Positions 19,001-26,281 of a stretch of 41,565 nucleotides of DNA are shown piece by piece. The notes under the pieces were generated by a model. That model made no database searches. It was not told the origin of the DNA and saw only the letters and a list, made by a program, of their open reading frames with translations. How positions within the stretch are numbered: position 1 is the first letter of the stretch; each line of letters opens with the position of its first letter. A program made the translations under genes and the position numbers. Where the stretch lies: contig JBKJLF010000423.1 of assembly GCA_046597185.1 (NCBI GenBank), positions 1 through 41,565 on the forward strand, read 5' to 3'. The stretch comes from CAMBDR01 sp046597185. GTDB lineage: Bacteria > Pseudomonadota > Gammaproteobacteria > Burkholderiales > Burkholderiaceae_D.

Positions 19001-21807
19001 TACGGGTACGCTTAAGCCGCTACCGCCTGCCGGATATGAACCCGGCACATAAACCATTGGTCATGATCCATGGCTATAGCGCCAGCGGCAGCACGTTTGC
19101 CCATCCGGCCATTGGCACCAGCATGGCGCAATACTTCGCCGAGTTGGGCAGAGATATCTGGATTCTGGATTTGCGCACCAGTGCCGGCATGCCATCGGCC
19201 GTATTACCCTGGCGTTTTGAAGATGCGGCATTTGAAGATATTCCCCTGGCGATTGCGCACATTTTGCGCGTCACAGGGCAGGATCAAGTCGATATTTTTG
19301 CGCACTGCATCGGTGCCGTGATGATCAGCATGGCGATTTTGACTGATCCCGATAAAATTGAAGAAGTTTTCCCATCCGACCTTGTGCAGCGGCAAGATCA
19401 GCGCCCCCGCCGCTTTTATCGCACTCAATTGGCCTTGCTGCAAAACTCGATCAGGCGTCTGGTGTTGTCGCAAAAAGGCCCGGTGTTGAAATACACCCAG
19501 GGCAATATGCTACGCGCCTGGTTGATGCGCTCTTTACGCAAGGTGGCCTTGCCGGACAATTTTCAATTTACCACACCCAAAAACGCCTCCCTGCGCGACC
19601 AAATCATCGACCGCTGGCTGAATGTATTATCGTGTAAAGCCGAGGAATTTGACCGGGAAAATCCCTTCCTCTGGTACAACCCCTTCCAGTGGGGCAAACC
19701 AACCCCCTGGGTAGGCTTTCGCCACCGCATGGATGCGCTGTACGCGCGCGACTTTAACGTCAACAATATTGCCGACAGCACCCTGGCCTATATTGAAGAT
19801 TTGTTTGGCCCCCTGAATCTGGAAACGGTGTCGCAAGCCATCCATTTTGTGCGCTACGACAAAATTACCGATACCTATGGCCGCAATATGTTTGTCAGCC
19901 GCGCCAATTTACTGGCGCGCTGGAGCAAGTTGGACGATACCATGAGCATCCATGGTGCAGAAAATGGCCTGGCTGACCCGGCCACCCTGGCGCTGATGAA
20001 AAACCTGATGCGCGATGCGAATATTCCCTTCAAGGCAAGGCCCGCCTTTGAAAATATGGGACATCAGGATATGTTGATTGGCAAACACAATACCGACGTA
20101 TTCAAGGAAGTGGAAGCCTTTTTAAGCGCACCCAAAGCCAGCACCGTGCCCGCTACCGCCCCGCAAGAATGGCATGGCTATTTACCATGGTTGGGGCCAC
20201 GCTTGGAAGCCCAATATGAAGCCAACAACCGGATCGCCGTCATGCCCGATCCCAAGCTGGGTTCCGGGCAAGTGCTGTGTATCCCGGTAGCACGCCAGAT
20301 CAAGCAAGCGGATGAAGTCGAATACACGCTGGCAGCCGATTTTGTCGGCGAGCTGGCCTCGGTGACCGCCAAAGCAAGGGTGTGGAGCACCGTGACCATA
20401 CCTGCAAGCACGCTCGATCTGGCCCAGGCCGAGGGTGTTTTGGTGATTATGCTGTATGACGAAGCGGTAGTGGATGGCATGGTGGCCAAGAAGGAAACGG
20501 CGACACCGATTCGCGAACCCAGCGTACCACCGCCTGTTTCCAAGATGTATCCCAAAGAAAAACTGATCGAAATATTGGATCACGTACAAAACCCTAAGCG
20601 CTTTGATGCCCGCAGCATCGCGCAAGCCTTCATTAGCAAAGCTGAGATTGTATGTCGCATTGGCGTGGGTTACTCGTCCGATTTGTGTTTTGCCTTTGGT
20701 AGTTGTCAGTACACGGTAGGCTTGATGGACAGGCCAAAGGCTGAATATGCAATCAAGCAACTGGCGCAGCGTTTGCCTGAGCCAGACGCAAATGCAAGCG
20801 ATGACAATACGGTACTCAGACCAGAATTATTGCTGTTGCTGGGCGATCAAATTTATTCCGATGCGACCGCAGGTTTGCTCGACCCCAGCCGCGCCGATGC
20901 GCGCTACCTGCATCCGCATGAAGACTGGTTACGCATGGAACCGCTGCGCAGGGTGATGCGCAAAATCCCGGTGTATTGCATGTTGGACGACCATGAAATC
21001 ATCGATAACTGGCGTCCACGCCCTGGCCGCCCAGTAAGCTGGCATTTAACCCAAGGACGCAAATACTACCGCATATTTCAGCCCGTCGCCAGCAACCCGA
21101 CCTTTGTTGGCACGCATGAAGATGATTTATGGTACGCCTTTGAGCACAAGGGATTACCCTTCTTCATGGCCGACAGCCGCAGCCAGCGTAGCCCACGCAC
21201 TGCCCTCACGCTTGATCCTGCAAAAACGAAGGGAAAAGATCCCGAGATTTTGGGGGTAGACCAAATGCAACAATTGAAAAATTGGTTGGCAAGCTGTGAC
21301 CCGAACCTGCCCAAATTCATTTCTACCGCCGCCATGCTATTACCCCGCCATGTGGCCGATGAAAGTGATACCCTGCATATGGATGGTTGGGACGGCTTCC
21401 CGGCAGCGCTGCATGAGTTACTCGCCTTTATTGCCGATCAGGAAATTCGCAATGTGATTTTTCTGTCCGGCGATGAACATGTCAGCAGTATCACCCAAAT
21501 CACATTGCAAAACCTGGCTTGCAACAAAACAACGCATATCCTGTCGCTACACAGCTCGGGCTTTTACGCGCCCTTTCCATTTGCCAATGCCTTGCCGGAA
21601 GACATTCCCACCAAGGATCAGTTTTCTTTTTCGAAGGGCGGCGCAACCTGGCAATGCAGCACGAGCACCACGATTATCAACCAGGGCGATGGCTATATGT
21701 TGGTCAAACTCAGTCAAAATCAACAAAACCAATGGCAGCTCGATCTGGAATTCGATGGCCAAAACGGAACCTGGCGCTGGCCGCAAACACCATGGATACT
21801 ACGATAA
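16012..21807 (+). CDS. Giant GMC oxidoreductase - alpha/beta hydrolase - PhoD-like phosphatase fusion
   Basis: This is a 1931-residue multidomain enzyme. Residues about 40-650 are a cholesterol-oxidase-like GMC flavoprotein: FAD motif at Gly49-x-Gly51-x-x-Gly54 (VGSGYGGAMA), a Cys cluster C244/C247/C250/C254 (CKQCGDCMTGC), HPLGGC with His561, and SLGANPALTI with Asn619. Residues about 690-980 are the extra domain seen next to such oxidases. Residues about 1010-1370 are an alpha/beta hydrolase: oxyanion loop MIHGYSASG, nucleophile elbow AHCIG with Cys1099 in place of Ser, and catalytic-type His1351 (MGHQD). A beta-rich linker leads to a PhoD-like metallophosphatase (about 1530-1931): FGSC, GDQIY with Asp1612, LDDHE (1658-1662) and SGDEH (Asp1821). 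No signal peptide is present, so it is probably cytosolic. GGAG precedes the ATG. One uninterrupted frame suggests a real fusion. The substrate is unknown; sterol, lipid or phospholipid is inference. Confidence 0.85.
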   Translation: MDDHQRPKQRTNQRPNPHPNQRRWLSKDLSALIQQQSAKQEIYDLVIVGSGYGGAMAAAQLAGLVDAKGNPLKICLLERGKEYLPGSFPSQMGEVPGHIRVVTPNAKKPQGFADGLFDIRPGADVSTLTANGLGGGSLINAGVMAEPKWHTFDSGLPPQLIQELIASYPTIRNKLGCTVEEWDVAKQEMIERKIVADPANALPRSQALQALDPHNFGNSPQPTFRQAALTIKMSQEPEANLQPCKQCGDCMTGCNIGAKKSLDTNLLLGARNKGVEIYTGASVLKLERVKSSQTWKLHIFHTDENLRQRQGAAFRLRARKVILAAGTLGSPEILLRSQSKNLHFSKRLGQQFSCNGDNIATFYKLATRVETIADENLALDARKIGPTIACMLDIPKTANRQGFLLQEFAIPGAMATLFKEVVTTANTLYDLPEPDCSYHQRAAQGSPTLDPCAVDPDAMAYTALLGIIGHDSANGVLRLDPESPAARPKPGYSGMIRISWPDARNGTQLNAAMDYVHQLGQQDKTLLQPGGRLIPNPMWQLGPEGLATLIDQPRGPVLTVHPLGGCPIGKDSDHGVVDDYGMVFDPAAQPGARSETDATWQGTLFVLDGSIIPCSLGANPALTIATLAHRAALQLRRQWAWQAASTPPTPAIKPVAKRPVFRAPAACITPAKATRLLMAERLFGKVLLHSNDGILRDYWVELTLRYDEIAIQELMTTLDRRVILKKGSRLCIFNPKDWENLQLLSDPERENQREQKALLRAELTGSLEIFNRENNFSLTRMRTGLWAWFCNRGLRDTTQMFNNQFRDAGSKWDALRALPAKATKLARNIKNLASHAGEVRRMDYKLTIGHCVSRADADIFTGKHSPQGKHIEGEKRLTYNRRANPLRQLMELQLTRFPSIQLGPTAKLELDLRFVALQEMPLAQIIEQKNQINALMDLASFGLYLLRLMLLTHMWTFRKPDPTPDRKIDRLPQKLSDALQPEISEIDVCPPRHGIPVRVRLSRYRLPDMNPAHKPLVMIHGYSASGSTFAHPAIGTSMAQYFAELGRDIWILDLRTSAGMPSAVLPWRFEDAAFEDIPLAIAHILRVTGQDQVDIFAHCIGAVMISMAILTDPDKIEEVFPSDLVQRQDQRPRRFYRTQLALLQNSIRRLVLSQKGPVLKYTQGNMLRAWLMRSLRKVALPDNFQFTTPKNASLRDQIIDRWLNVLSCKAEEFDRENPFLWYNPFQWGKPTPWVGFRHRMDALYARDFNVNNIADSTLAYIEDLFGPLNLETVSQAIHFVRYDKITDTYGRNMFVSRANLLARWSKLDDTMSIHGAENGLADPATLALMKNLMRDANIPFKARPAFENMGHQDMLIGKHNTDVFKEVEAFLSAPKASTVPATAPQEWHGYLPWLGPRLEAQYEANNRIAVMPDPKLGSGQVLCIPVARQIKQADEVEYTLAADFVGELASVTAKARVWSTVTIPASTLDLAQAEGVLVIMLYDEAVVDGMVAKKETATPIREPSVPPPVSKMYPKEKLIEILDHVQNPKRFDARSIAQAFISKAEIVCRIGVGYSSDLCFAFGSCQYTVGLMDRPKAEYAIKQLAQRLPEPDANASDDNTVLRPELLLLLGDQIYSDATAGLLDPSRADARYLHPHEDWLRMEPLRRVMRKIPVYCMLDDHEIIDNWRPRPGRPVSWHLTQGRKYYRIFQPVASNPTFVGTHEDDLWYAFEHKGLPFFMADSRSQRSPRTALTLDPAKTKGKDPEILGVDQMQQLKNWLASCDPNLPKFISTAAMLLPRHVADESDTLHMDGWDGFPAALHELLAFIADQEIRNVIFLSGDEHVSSITQITLQNLACNKTTHILSLHSSGFYAPFPFANALPEDIPTKDQFSFSKGGATWQCSTSTTIINQGDGYMLVKLSQNQQNQWQLDLEFDGQNGTWRWPQTPWILR

Positions 21808-21815
21808 ACCGCCGC

Positions 21816-22475
21816 TTAGCCGTGCGCAACCGGGGTCACACTCAAACCCAGTTGCGCCGCCTTGTACACCGCTTCGGTACGGTTATTGACGTTCAATACC
21901 CGAAACGCCGTCGAAACATGGGTTTTGACGGTCGCTTCGGATAAATTCAGTTCCCGCGCAATGACTTTATTCGATTTGCCCTGCGCCAGTTTGAGCAAGA
22001 CATCAAGCTGACGTTGCGTCAAACCCAGACCGCCGGACGAATTGGACGGCATCGGCGCGCCATGATTATGAGTCAACGAATGTACGGGTAAATCAAAGGC
22101 AACTGGTGGCAGATAAATGCCCCCACTCAAAATCAGGCGCAAGGCCGCAATCAACACCTGCGGCGTGGAAGATTTGGGAATAAAACCGGCAGCACCATCG
22201 GCCACCAATTGGCGAATCAGGATCGGATCTTCTTCACTGGAGAGAATAATAATCGGCAAATTTTCAAAGCGCCGCCGCATGGTTTGCAACAGTTCAATCC
22301 CATCCACATTGGGCATATGAAAATCAAGCAAAACCAGGTCAAACGAGCCGTTCACCTCCAGCAGCGCGTGCAAACTGCTCGCTACCACGGTTTGTATGCT
22401 GGCATCCAATTCCGCCAACAACAAGCGAAACCCTTGCGTAAAAATAGGATGATCATCTATCAACAATATATACAC
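21816..22475 (-). CDS. NarL/LuxR-family response regulator
   Basis: This is a 219-residue two-component transcription regulator. The receiver (about 1-120) has LLIDDHPIF, phospho-acceptor Asp in LVLLDFHMPNVDG, and SSEEDP and IPKSS for the switch and Lys. The C-terminal LuxR helix-turn-helix has LTQRQLDVLLKLAQGKSNKV and LNLSEATVKTHVSTAFRVL. It starts at a GTG (22475) with a weak ribosome site; an overlapping ATG upstream in another frame stops at once. It converges on the giant fusion gene with 8 bases between stops and diverges from the SulP gene. It is the best candidate for the output partner of the hybrid kinase at 14254, by proximity only. Confidence 0.9.
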   Translation of the reverse strand: MYILLIDDHPIFTQGFRLLLAELDASIQTVVASSLHALLEVNGSFDLVLLDFHMPNVDGIELLQTMRRRFENLPIIILSSEEDPILIRQLVADGAAGFIPKSSTPQVLIAALRLILSGGIYLPPVAFDLPVHSLTHNHGAPMPSNSSGGLGLTQRQLDVLLKLAQGKSNKVIARELNLSEATVKTHVSTAFRVLNVNNRTEAVYKAAQLGLSVTPVAHG

Positions 22476-22617
22476 GACAATCTTTCATCAAGAGCCTGAG
22501 AGTTTGAAAGGATAGCTCACATTTTATTGCTGATCAAATGCTAAAAAATATTTATCTCTGACAATTAACCGCCACGCAACAAACTCCATCCGTATCGGTC
22601 TGGCCTTCCATTACAAT

Positions 22618-22645
22618 TTGACTTACATTCAATTCGCCGGATAAT
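22618..22645 (+). promoter_or_regulatory. Predicted sigma-70 promoter of the SulP gene
   Basis: TTGACT (22618-22623) and GATAAT (22640-22645) are separated by 16 bases, each matching the consensus at five of six positions. The -10 box lies about 90 bases before the SulP start codon, which leaves an untranslated leader. It sits in the divergent gap between the response regulator and the transporter. Confidence 0.45.
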
Positions 22646-22734
22646 GGGGTATCCTTACGATGGTTGGCGGGTTTTTTCACTTGTTTTTTACTTTTTCGGC
22701 ATGTAGCACAACAAATATTAACTGGTGAGTATTT

Positions 22735-24870
22735 ATGCAATTTAAATATATCGCAACCCAACTATCGGCCGGCCTGATTGTCGGATTCAGTGTCATTATC
22801 TACGGCATTTCATTGGGCGCACTGTTGTTTGCCGGGCCGCTGGCGGGCTTGGTTGGCTATGCGGTGACCGCCTCCCTGATCACGGCGGCGATTGGGGCCT
22901 TGATTGGCGTATTCTCGCAAGAGAAAGCGTTTATCAGCGGGCCGGATGCCAATACCATTTCGGTGCTGGCTGGGCCGCTGGCAGTGTTAGGGTCGTTACC
23001 GATGACGCCCAGCGCTAGCTTGCAACTGGTGATGTGGTTGATTTTCGTCACGACACTGGTTTGCGCGGCGGGGTTTTATACGGTGGCGCGCTTGAATCTG
23101 GCCAATTTGATGCGTTATATTCCCTTTTCCGTGATGGCAGGTTTTTTGGCCGCCAGTGGTTGGCTCATGGCCAGCGGCGCACTCAATATTATTGCCGCCA
23201 CACCGCTCACCCTGGCGGGTCTGGCCAAGTTTATCGAGATGCCGTTTCGGCCCGAATTACTGGCCGGCATCAGCGTGGCACTGGCACTACAAATGCTGTC
23301 AAAACGCATTGACAATACCATCCTCATCCCCGGCGTGCTGATTGTTACCAGCCTGTTGATTAACCTGTATCTGGCCAGCGGATTGTGCGAGCCATATGGC
23401 TGTGAGCGGCAACGCTGGTTGTTCGGTGGCCTGGGCAGCACCCAGTGGTTGCCGCCCTGGGCGCTGGAATGGCATTGGAGCACGCTTAAAGTAGTGTTGA
23501 CCCATCTGCCGATGATGCTGGTGTTTTGCTTTGTCGGCATGCTCACCATGCTGCTCTCGGTCGCCAGCCTGGAGAACGACTTCGCCACCGAATTTGATCT
23601 CAACCGTGTCATCCGTACCCAATCCGGCACGGCAGCGCTCGGGGCCGTGTTGGGCGGTTTTCCCTGCATCATTTCGATAGGCCGCACCGCCATCAACCAC
23701 AAAACTGGCGGCGGGGCCGTGGCTGGCGTGCTGGCTTCGCTGTGCTGCGTGGCCATGCTGCTCGGTGCGGGCAGCGTGATTGCTTACATTCCCAAAGCCG
23801 CGCTGGGTGGGCTGATACTCTACCTGGGCGTCAACCTGCTCAAACAATGGCTGTGGAATCAGCGCCATAGCGCCAGCCGGCTGGAATTGGCCGAAATAAC
23901 GCTGATTGTGGTGGTGGTGGCCAATGTCGGCTACTTGATCGGATTTTTTACCGGGCTGGCCATTGCCTGCCTGATTTTCGTGGTGCGCTATAGCCGCCTG
24001 CCGCTGGTGGACAGTGCAAGCGATGTATCGCTGTTTTCAAGCCGGGTGATCCGGCCGCAATATCAGGCCGAAATCCTGCAACAGCACGGCCATCGGGCCT
24101 TGTTGTATCGGCTCAAAGGCTATGTATTTTTCGGCTCAACCGCCAGCATCGACCAAATGTTTGAGCCGATCGATATGCATCAGCTTGAAGCGGTGGTGAT
24201 TGATTTTTCCCAGGTCACGGGCATCGATACCTCGGCCATCGGCGTATTCCAGCGCATTTTGCGGCGCTATCAGGCGCTGCCGGTTGAGTTTTACTTTGTA
24301 TTCTCGGCCAACAATCCCAAATCCCGCACCCTGATCTCACGCGACAAAATGGCCAGCCAGCAAGTCCATTATTTTGATTCACTCGACCATGCGCTGGAAC
24401 AGGTGGAAGAAGCCATCATCCTCAATCACAATCAAACCATCATCGAACATGGCTGTTTTGAGTTTATCCAACACCCCGCCGACCTGGCGCTGTTTATGAA
24501 CTATGTCGAACGCTGGGAAGTCAGCGCCGGGCAGGCGTTGCGCAACCAGGGCGAATATTCACCCGAGCTGTTTTTCGTCGAAGAAGGCACATTTGAAATC
24601 GTCAGCAAAAACGATGCCAATGTAACACGGCGGCTGGCCAAATTAACCAAGGGCGCAGTCACGGGCGAAATGGCGTTTTATACCGGTGAAGCGGGCGTGG
24701 CCTCGATTATTGCCTTGACCGATGCGCGCGTGTACGTGCTGCACCAGGCGGCGCTGGCGCGTATGCGCACGGACAACCCGGCTTTGGCGACCCAACTGGA
24801 TCATATGGTGATCAAAAAACTGGTGTCATCCTTGTGCCGCTCGAATAAGTTTTTGCTGGATGCAAAATAA
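22735..24870 (+). CDS. SulP-family anion transporter with STAS and cyclic-nucleotide-binding-like domains
   Basis: This is a 711-residue inner-membrane protein. Residues about 1-420 form the SulP (SLC26-like) transport domain with ten or more membrane helices (for example GFSVIIYGISLGALLFAG and GSVIAYIPKAALGGLILYLG). A STAS domain follows (about 440-570; core VVIDFSQVTGIDTSAIGVFQ). A C-terminal cyclic-nucleotide-binding-like domain (about 580-700) has FFVEEGTFEIVSK and GEMAFYTGEAG. The usual phosphate-binding Arg in the cassette is absent (EAGVAS where R-[ST]-A is expected), so nucleotide binding is doubtful. SulP proteins move sulfate, bicarbonate or dicarboxylates; the substrate here is not clear. 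It looks monocistronic and is followed by mobile-element debris. Confidence 0.88.
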   Translation: MQFKYIATQLSAGLIVGFSVIIYGISLGALLFAGPLAGLVGYAVTASLITAAIGALIGVFSQEKAFISGPDANTISVLAGPLAVLGSLPMTPSASLQLVMWLIFVTTLVCAAGFYTVARLNLANLMRYIPFSVMAGFLAASGWLMASGALNIIAATPLTLAGLAKFIEMPFRPELLAGISVALALQMLSKRIDNTILIPGVLIVTSLLINLYLASGLCEPYGCERQRWLFGGLGSTQWLPPWALEWHWSTLKVVLTHLPMMLVFCFVGMLTMLLSVASLENDFATEFDLNRVIRTQSGTAALGAVLGGFPCIISIGRTAINHKTGGGAVAGVLASLCCVAMLLGAGSVIAYIPKAALGGLILYLGVNLLKQWLWNQRHSASRLELAEITLIVVVVANVGYLIGFFTGLAIACLIFVVRYSRLPLVDSASDVSLFSSRVIRPQYQAEILQQHGHRALLYRLKGYVFFGSTASIDQMFEPIDMHQLEAVVIDFSQVTGIDTSAIGVFQRILRRYQALPVEFYFVFSANNPKSRTLISRDKMASQQVHYFDSLDHALEQVEEAIILNHNQTIIEHGCFEFIQHPADLALFMNYVERWEVSAGQALRNQGEYSPELFFVEEGTFEIVSKNDANVTRRLAKLTKGAVTGEMAFYTGEAGVASIIALTDARVYVLHQAALARMRTDNPALATQLDHMVIKKLVSSLCRSNKFLLDAK

Positions 24871-24934
24871 AAAGACGCATCGCCAAATGGCTTATTACTT
24901 GATTATTATTCAATTACCCCCGTAAGGAAATCCC

Positions 24935-24982
24935 ATGTCCAACCACCCCGCCCCGCACATCATTGAACCCTTTTTAGCGTGA
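24935..24982 (+). pseudogene. Short orphan 5' gene end cut off upstream of mobile DNA
   Basis: A 15-residue frame, MSNHPAPHIIEPFLA, starts at an ATG preceded by AAGGA (5 bases) and stops at 24980-24982. The good ribosome site suggests the original start of a gene whose body was lost when the mobile DNA downstream arrived. The family cannot be told from so few residues. Confidence 0.3.
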
Positions 24983-25046
24983 AATAACACAGATTTTGGA
25001 CGATCAAAAACCGCGCGAACAAAGTCACGATTTTGTGATTATTTCA
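24980..25046. repeat. Imperfect inverted repeat between SulP gene and IS66 relic
   Basis: TGAAATAACAC (24980-24990) is matched in inverted orientation by GTGATTATTTCA (25035-25046), with one extra base. It may be the end of a further element or a structural hairpin. The stretch from 25047 to 25127 shows no gene I can support. Confidence 0.35.
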
Positions 25047-25127
25047 AAATTCGGGGTGTTGTGGGCGACTCCGCATCATGAAAGTTAGTATGGAACTTGC
25101 CAGCCACCCAGGTATGGCCCACCCGAG

Positions 25128-25151
25128 TTCGTAAATATTCGGTGAGCCCGT
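25128..25151 (+). repeat. IS66 relic left inverted end
   Basis: It reads TTCGTAAATATTCGGTGAGC followed by CCGT and is the inverse of 26252-26275 with one mismatch. The likely element tip is the G of GTAA at 25131; the three matching bases outside may be chance. Confidence 0.7.
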
Positions 25152-25198
25152 AAAGCCTTACGCGAATGCATAGAAAATACTGAACACAAAACCCAGTC

Positions 25199-25963
25199 GT
25201 GCTTGACCCAACCCGCTCGGCGGGTGTCCCGATTGCCGAACTGGGTGCGGCGGCAGGCGGAATCATAAGCTGTGACCGCTACGCCGCCTACAAGAAGTTC
25301 GCTCGGCTGTATTTGGCGTTTGTCCTTGCTTTTTGCTGGGCGCATCAGCGTCGTGACTTCCTTGAGTTGGCCAACAGCTATCCCGCGCTGGCGGCATGGG
25401 CCTACGATTGGGTCGATAAAATTGGAGAGCTGTATAACCTCAATGATGCGCGCTTGGCCGTGCCGCGTGACAGCGCCGACTTTGTTGAACGTGATAGCCT
25501 GTTGCGCCAAGCCATGAAAAAAATGACACTGGCCAGGCAAGCCGAGCTCCATCGACCAACGCTTGCCAACCCGGCCCGCAAGGTGATGGAAAGCATGGAA
25601 AATCATTGGTTGGGTCTGACGCTGTTTGTGGATCATCCCGATGTCCCCATGGACAATAATTCTGGAGAGCGGAGCATACGCACCGTTGTGGTCGGGCGCA
25701 AGAATTTTTACGGTTCGGGCAGCCAATGGTCAGCCGCATTGGCTGCTACAATGTACAGTCTGCTGATGACAGTCAAATTATGAAACATCAACCCGCGCAC
25801 CTGGTTGAGTGCCTATTTGAATGCCTGTGCCGAAAATGGCAACCAGCCCCCGGCCGATCTCGGCCCGTTTCTTCCGTGGACCATGGATAAACGGCAAATG
25901 ACGGCGATGAAGGGCGTGTTTGACCCCGGCCACCCCAATCAAAAAGGAATCGACAGTTCATGA
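25199..25963 (+). pseudogene. IS66 TnpC transposase, 3' part, with in-frame stop
   Basis: This is the C-terminal half of an IS66-family DDE transposase. Recognisable parts are ISCDRYAAYKKFAR, LAFCWAHQRRDFLEL and the C-terminal signature MDNNSGERSIRTVVVGRKNF. The 5' half, zinc finger and first catalytic Asp region are missing. A TGA at 25781-25783 interrupts the frame; reading through it restores the family's C-terminus (NINPRTWLSAYLNACAENG and GPFLPWTMDK), ending at 25961-25963. A Trp codon probably mutated to stop. The 3' end overlaps the DUF4338 start by ATGA. Confidence 0.8.
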
Positions 25964-26217
25964 AACGCTATTGCGGGCGCGACTTCAGCCCGGATGACAT
26001 GCTTGCCATCACCACCCTGATCGCACAAAATCCCACAGCCAACCGCGCCAGTTTGTCGCGTCAGGTATGCGAGATGTTTGCCTGGCTCAAACCGGATGGG
26101 GGACTCAAGGACATGACGTGCCGGGTCGCCATGCTGCGAATGCAGGCCGATGGATTGATCACGCACATCTGGCTCTATCCACTACGCCAGAATTTCCGCG
26201 CTGTGCTGGGACGGTAG
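25960..26217 (+). pseudogene. DUF4338 (DruA-like) passenger protein, truncated
   Basis: The first 69 or so residues (YCGRDFSPDDMLAITTLIA ... WLKPDGGLKDMTCRVAMLRM QADGLI) match the N-terminal region of DUF4338 proteins, which ride in some IS66-family elements and include DruA of the Druantia phage defence system. After about residue 69 the sequence no longer resembles the family and stops at 26217, so the rest has been deleted up to the right end of the element. The start overlaps the transposase stop (ATGA), which implies coupled translation in the intact element. It is not expected to be functional. Confidence 0.65.
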
Positions 26218-26251
26218 CCATTGTGAATACCTTTTGTGGGGCAATCGGGCT

Positions 26252-26275
26252 ACGGGTTCACCGAATATTTACGAA
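26252..26275 (-). repeat. IS66 relic right inverted end
   Basis: This is the inverse of 25128-25151 with one mismatch (T for C at 26257). The Rhs fragment begins 7 bases beyond it. Confidence 0.7.
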
Positions 26276-26281
26276 ACTACA

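Larger units (their letters stand above)
25131..26272 (+). mobile_element. Deleted IS66-family element
   Basis: The region is bounded by a 24-bp inverted repeat (25128-25151 and 26252-26275, one mismatch) whose outer end begins GTAA, as IS66-family ends do. Between the ends are only the 3' part of tnpC and a truncated DUF4338 gene; tnpA, tnpB and the start of tnpC are missing, so the element is about 1.1 kb instead of the usual 2.5 kb or so. No 8-bp target duplication is visible at its flanks. It interrupts or abuts an Rhs remnant on the right. It cannot transpose on its own. Confidence 0.7.

Noticed and set aside
25039..25266. Minus-strand 75-residue frame over the IS66 left end
   Set aside because: Half of it is antisense to tnpC and across the inverted end; nothing in it looks like a real protein domain that I can name.
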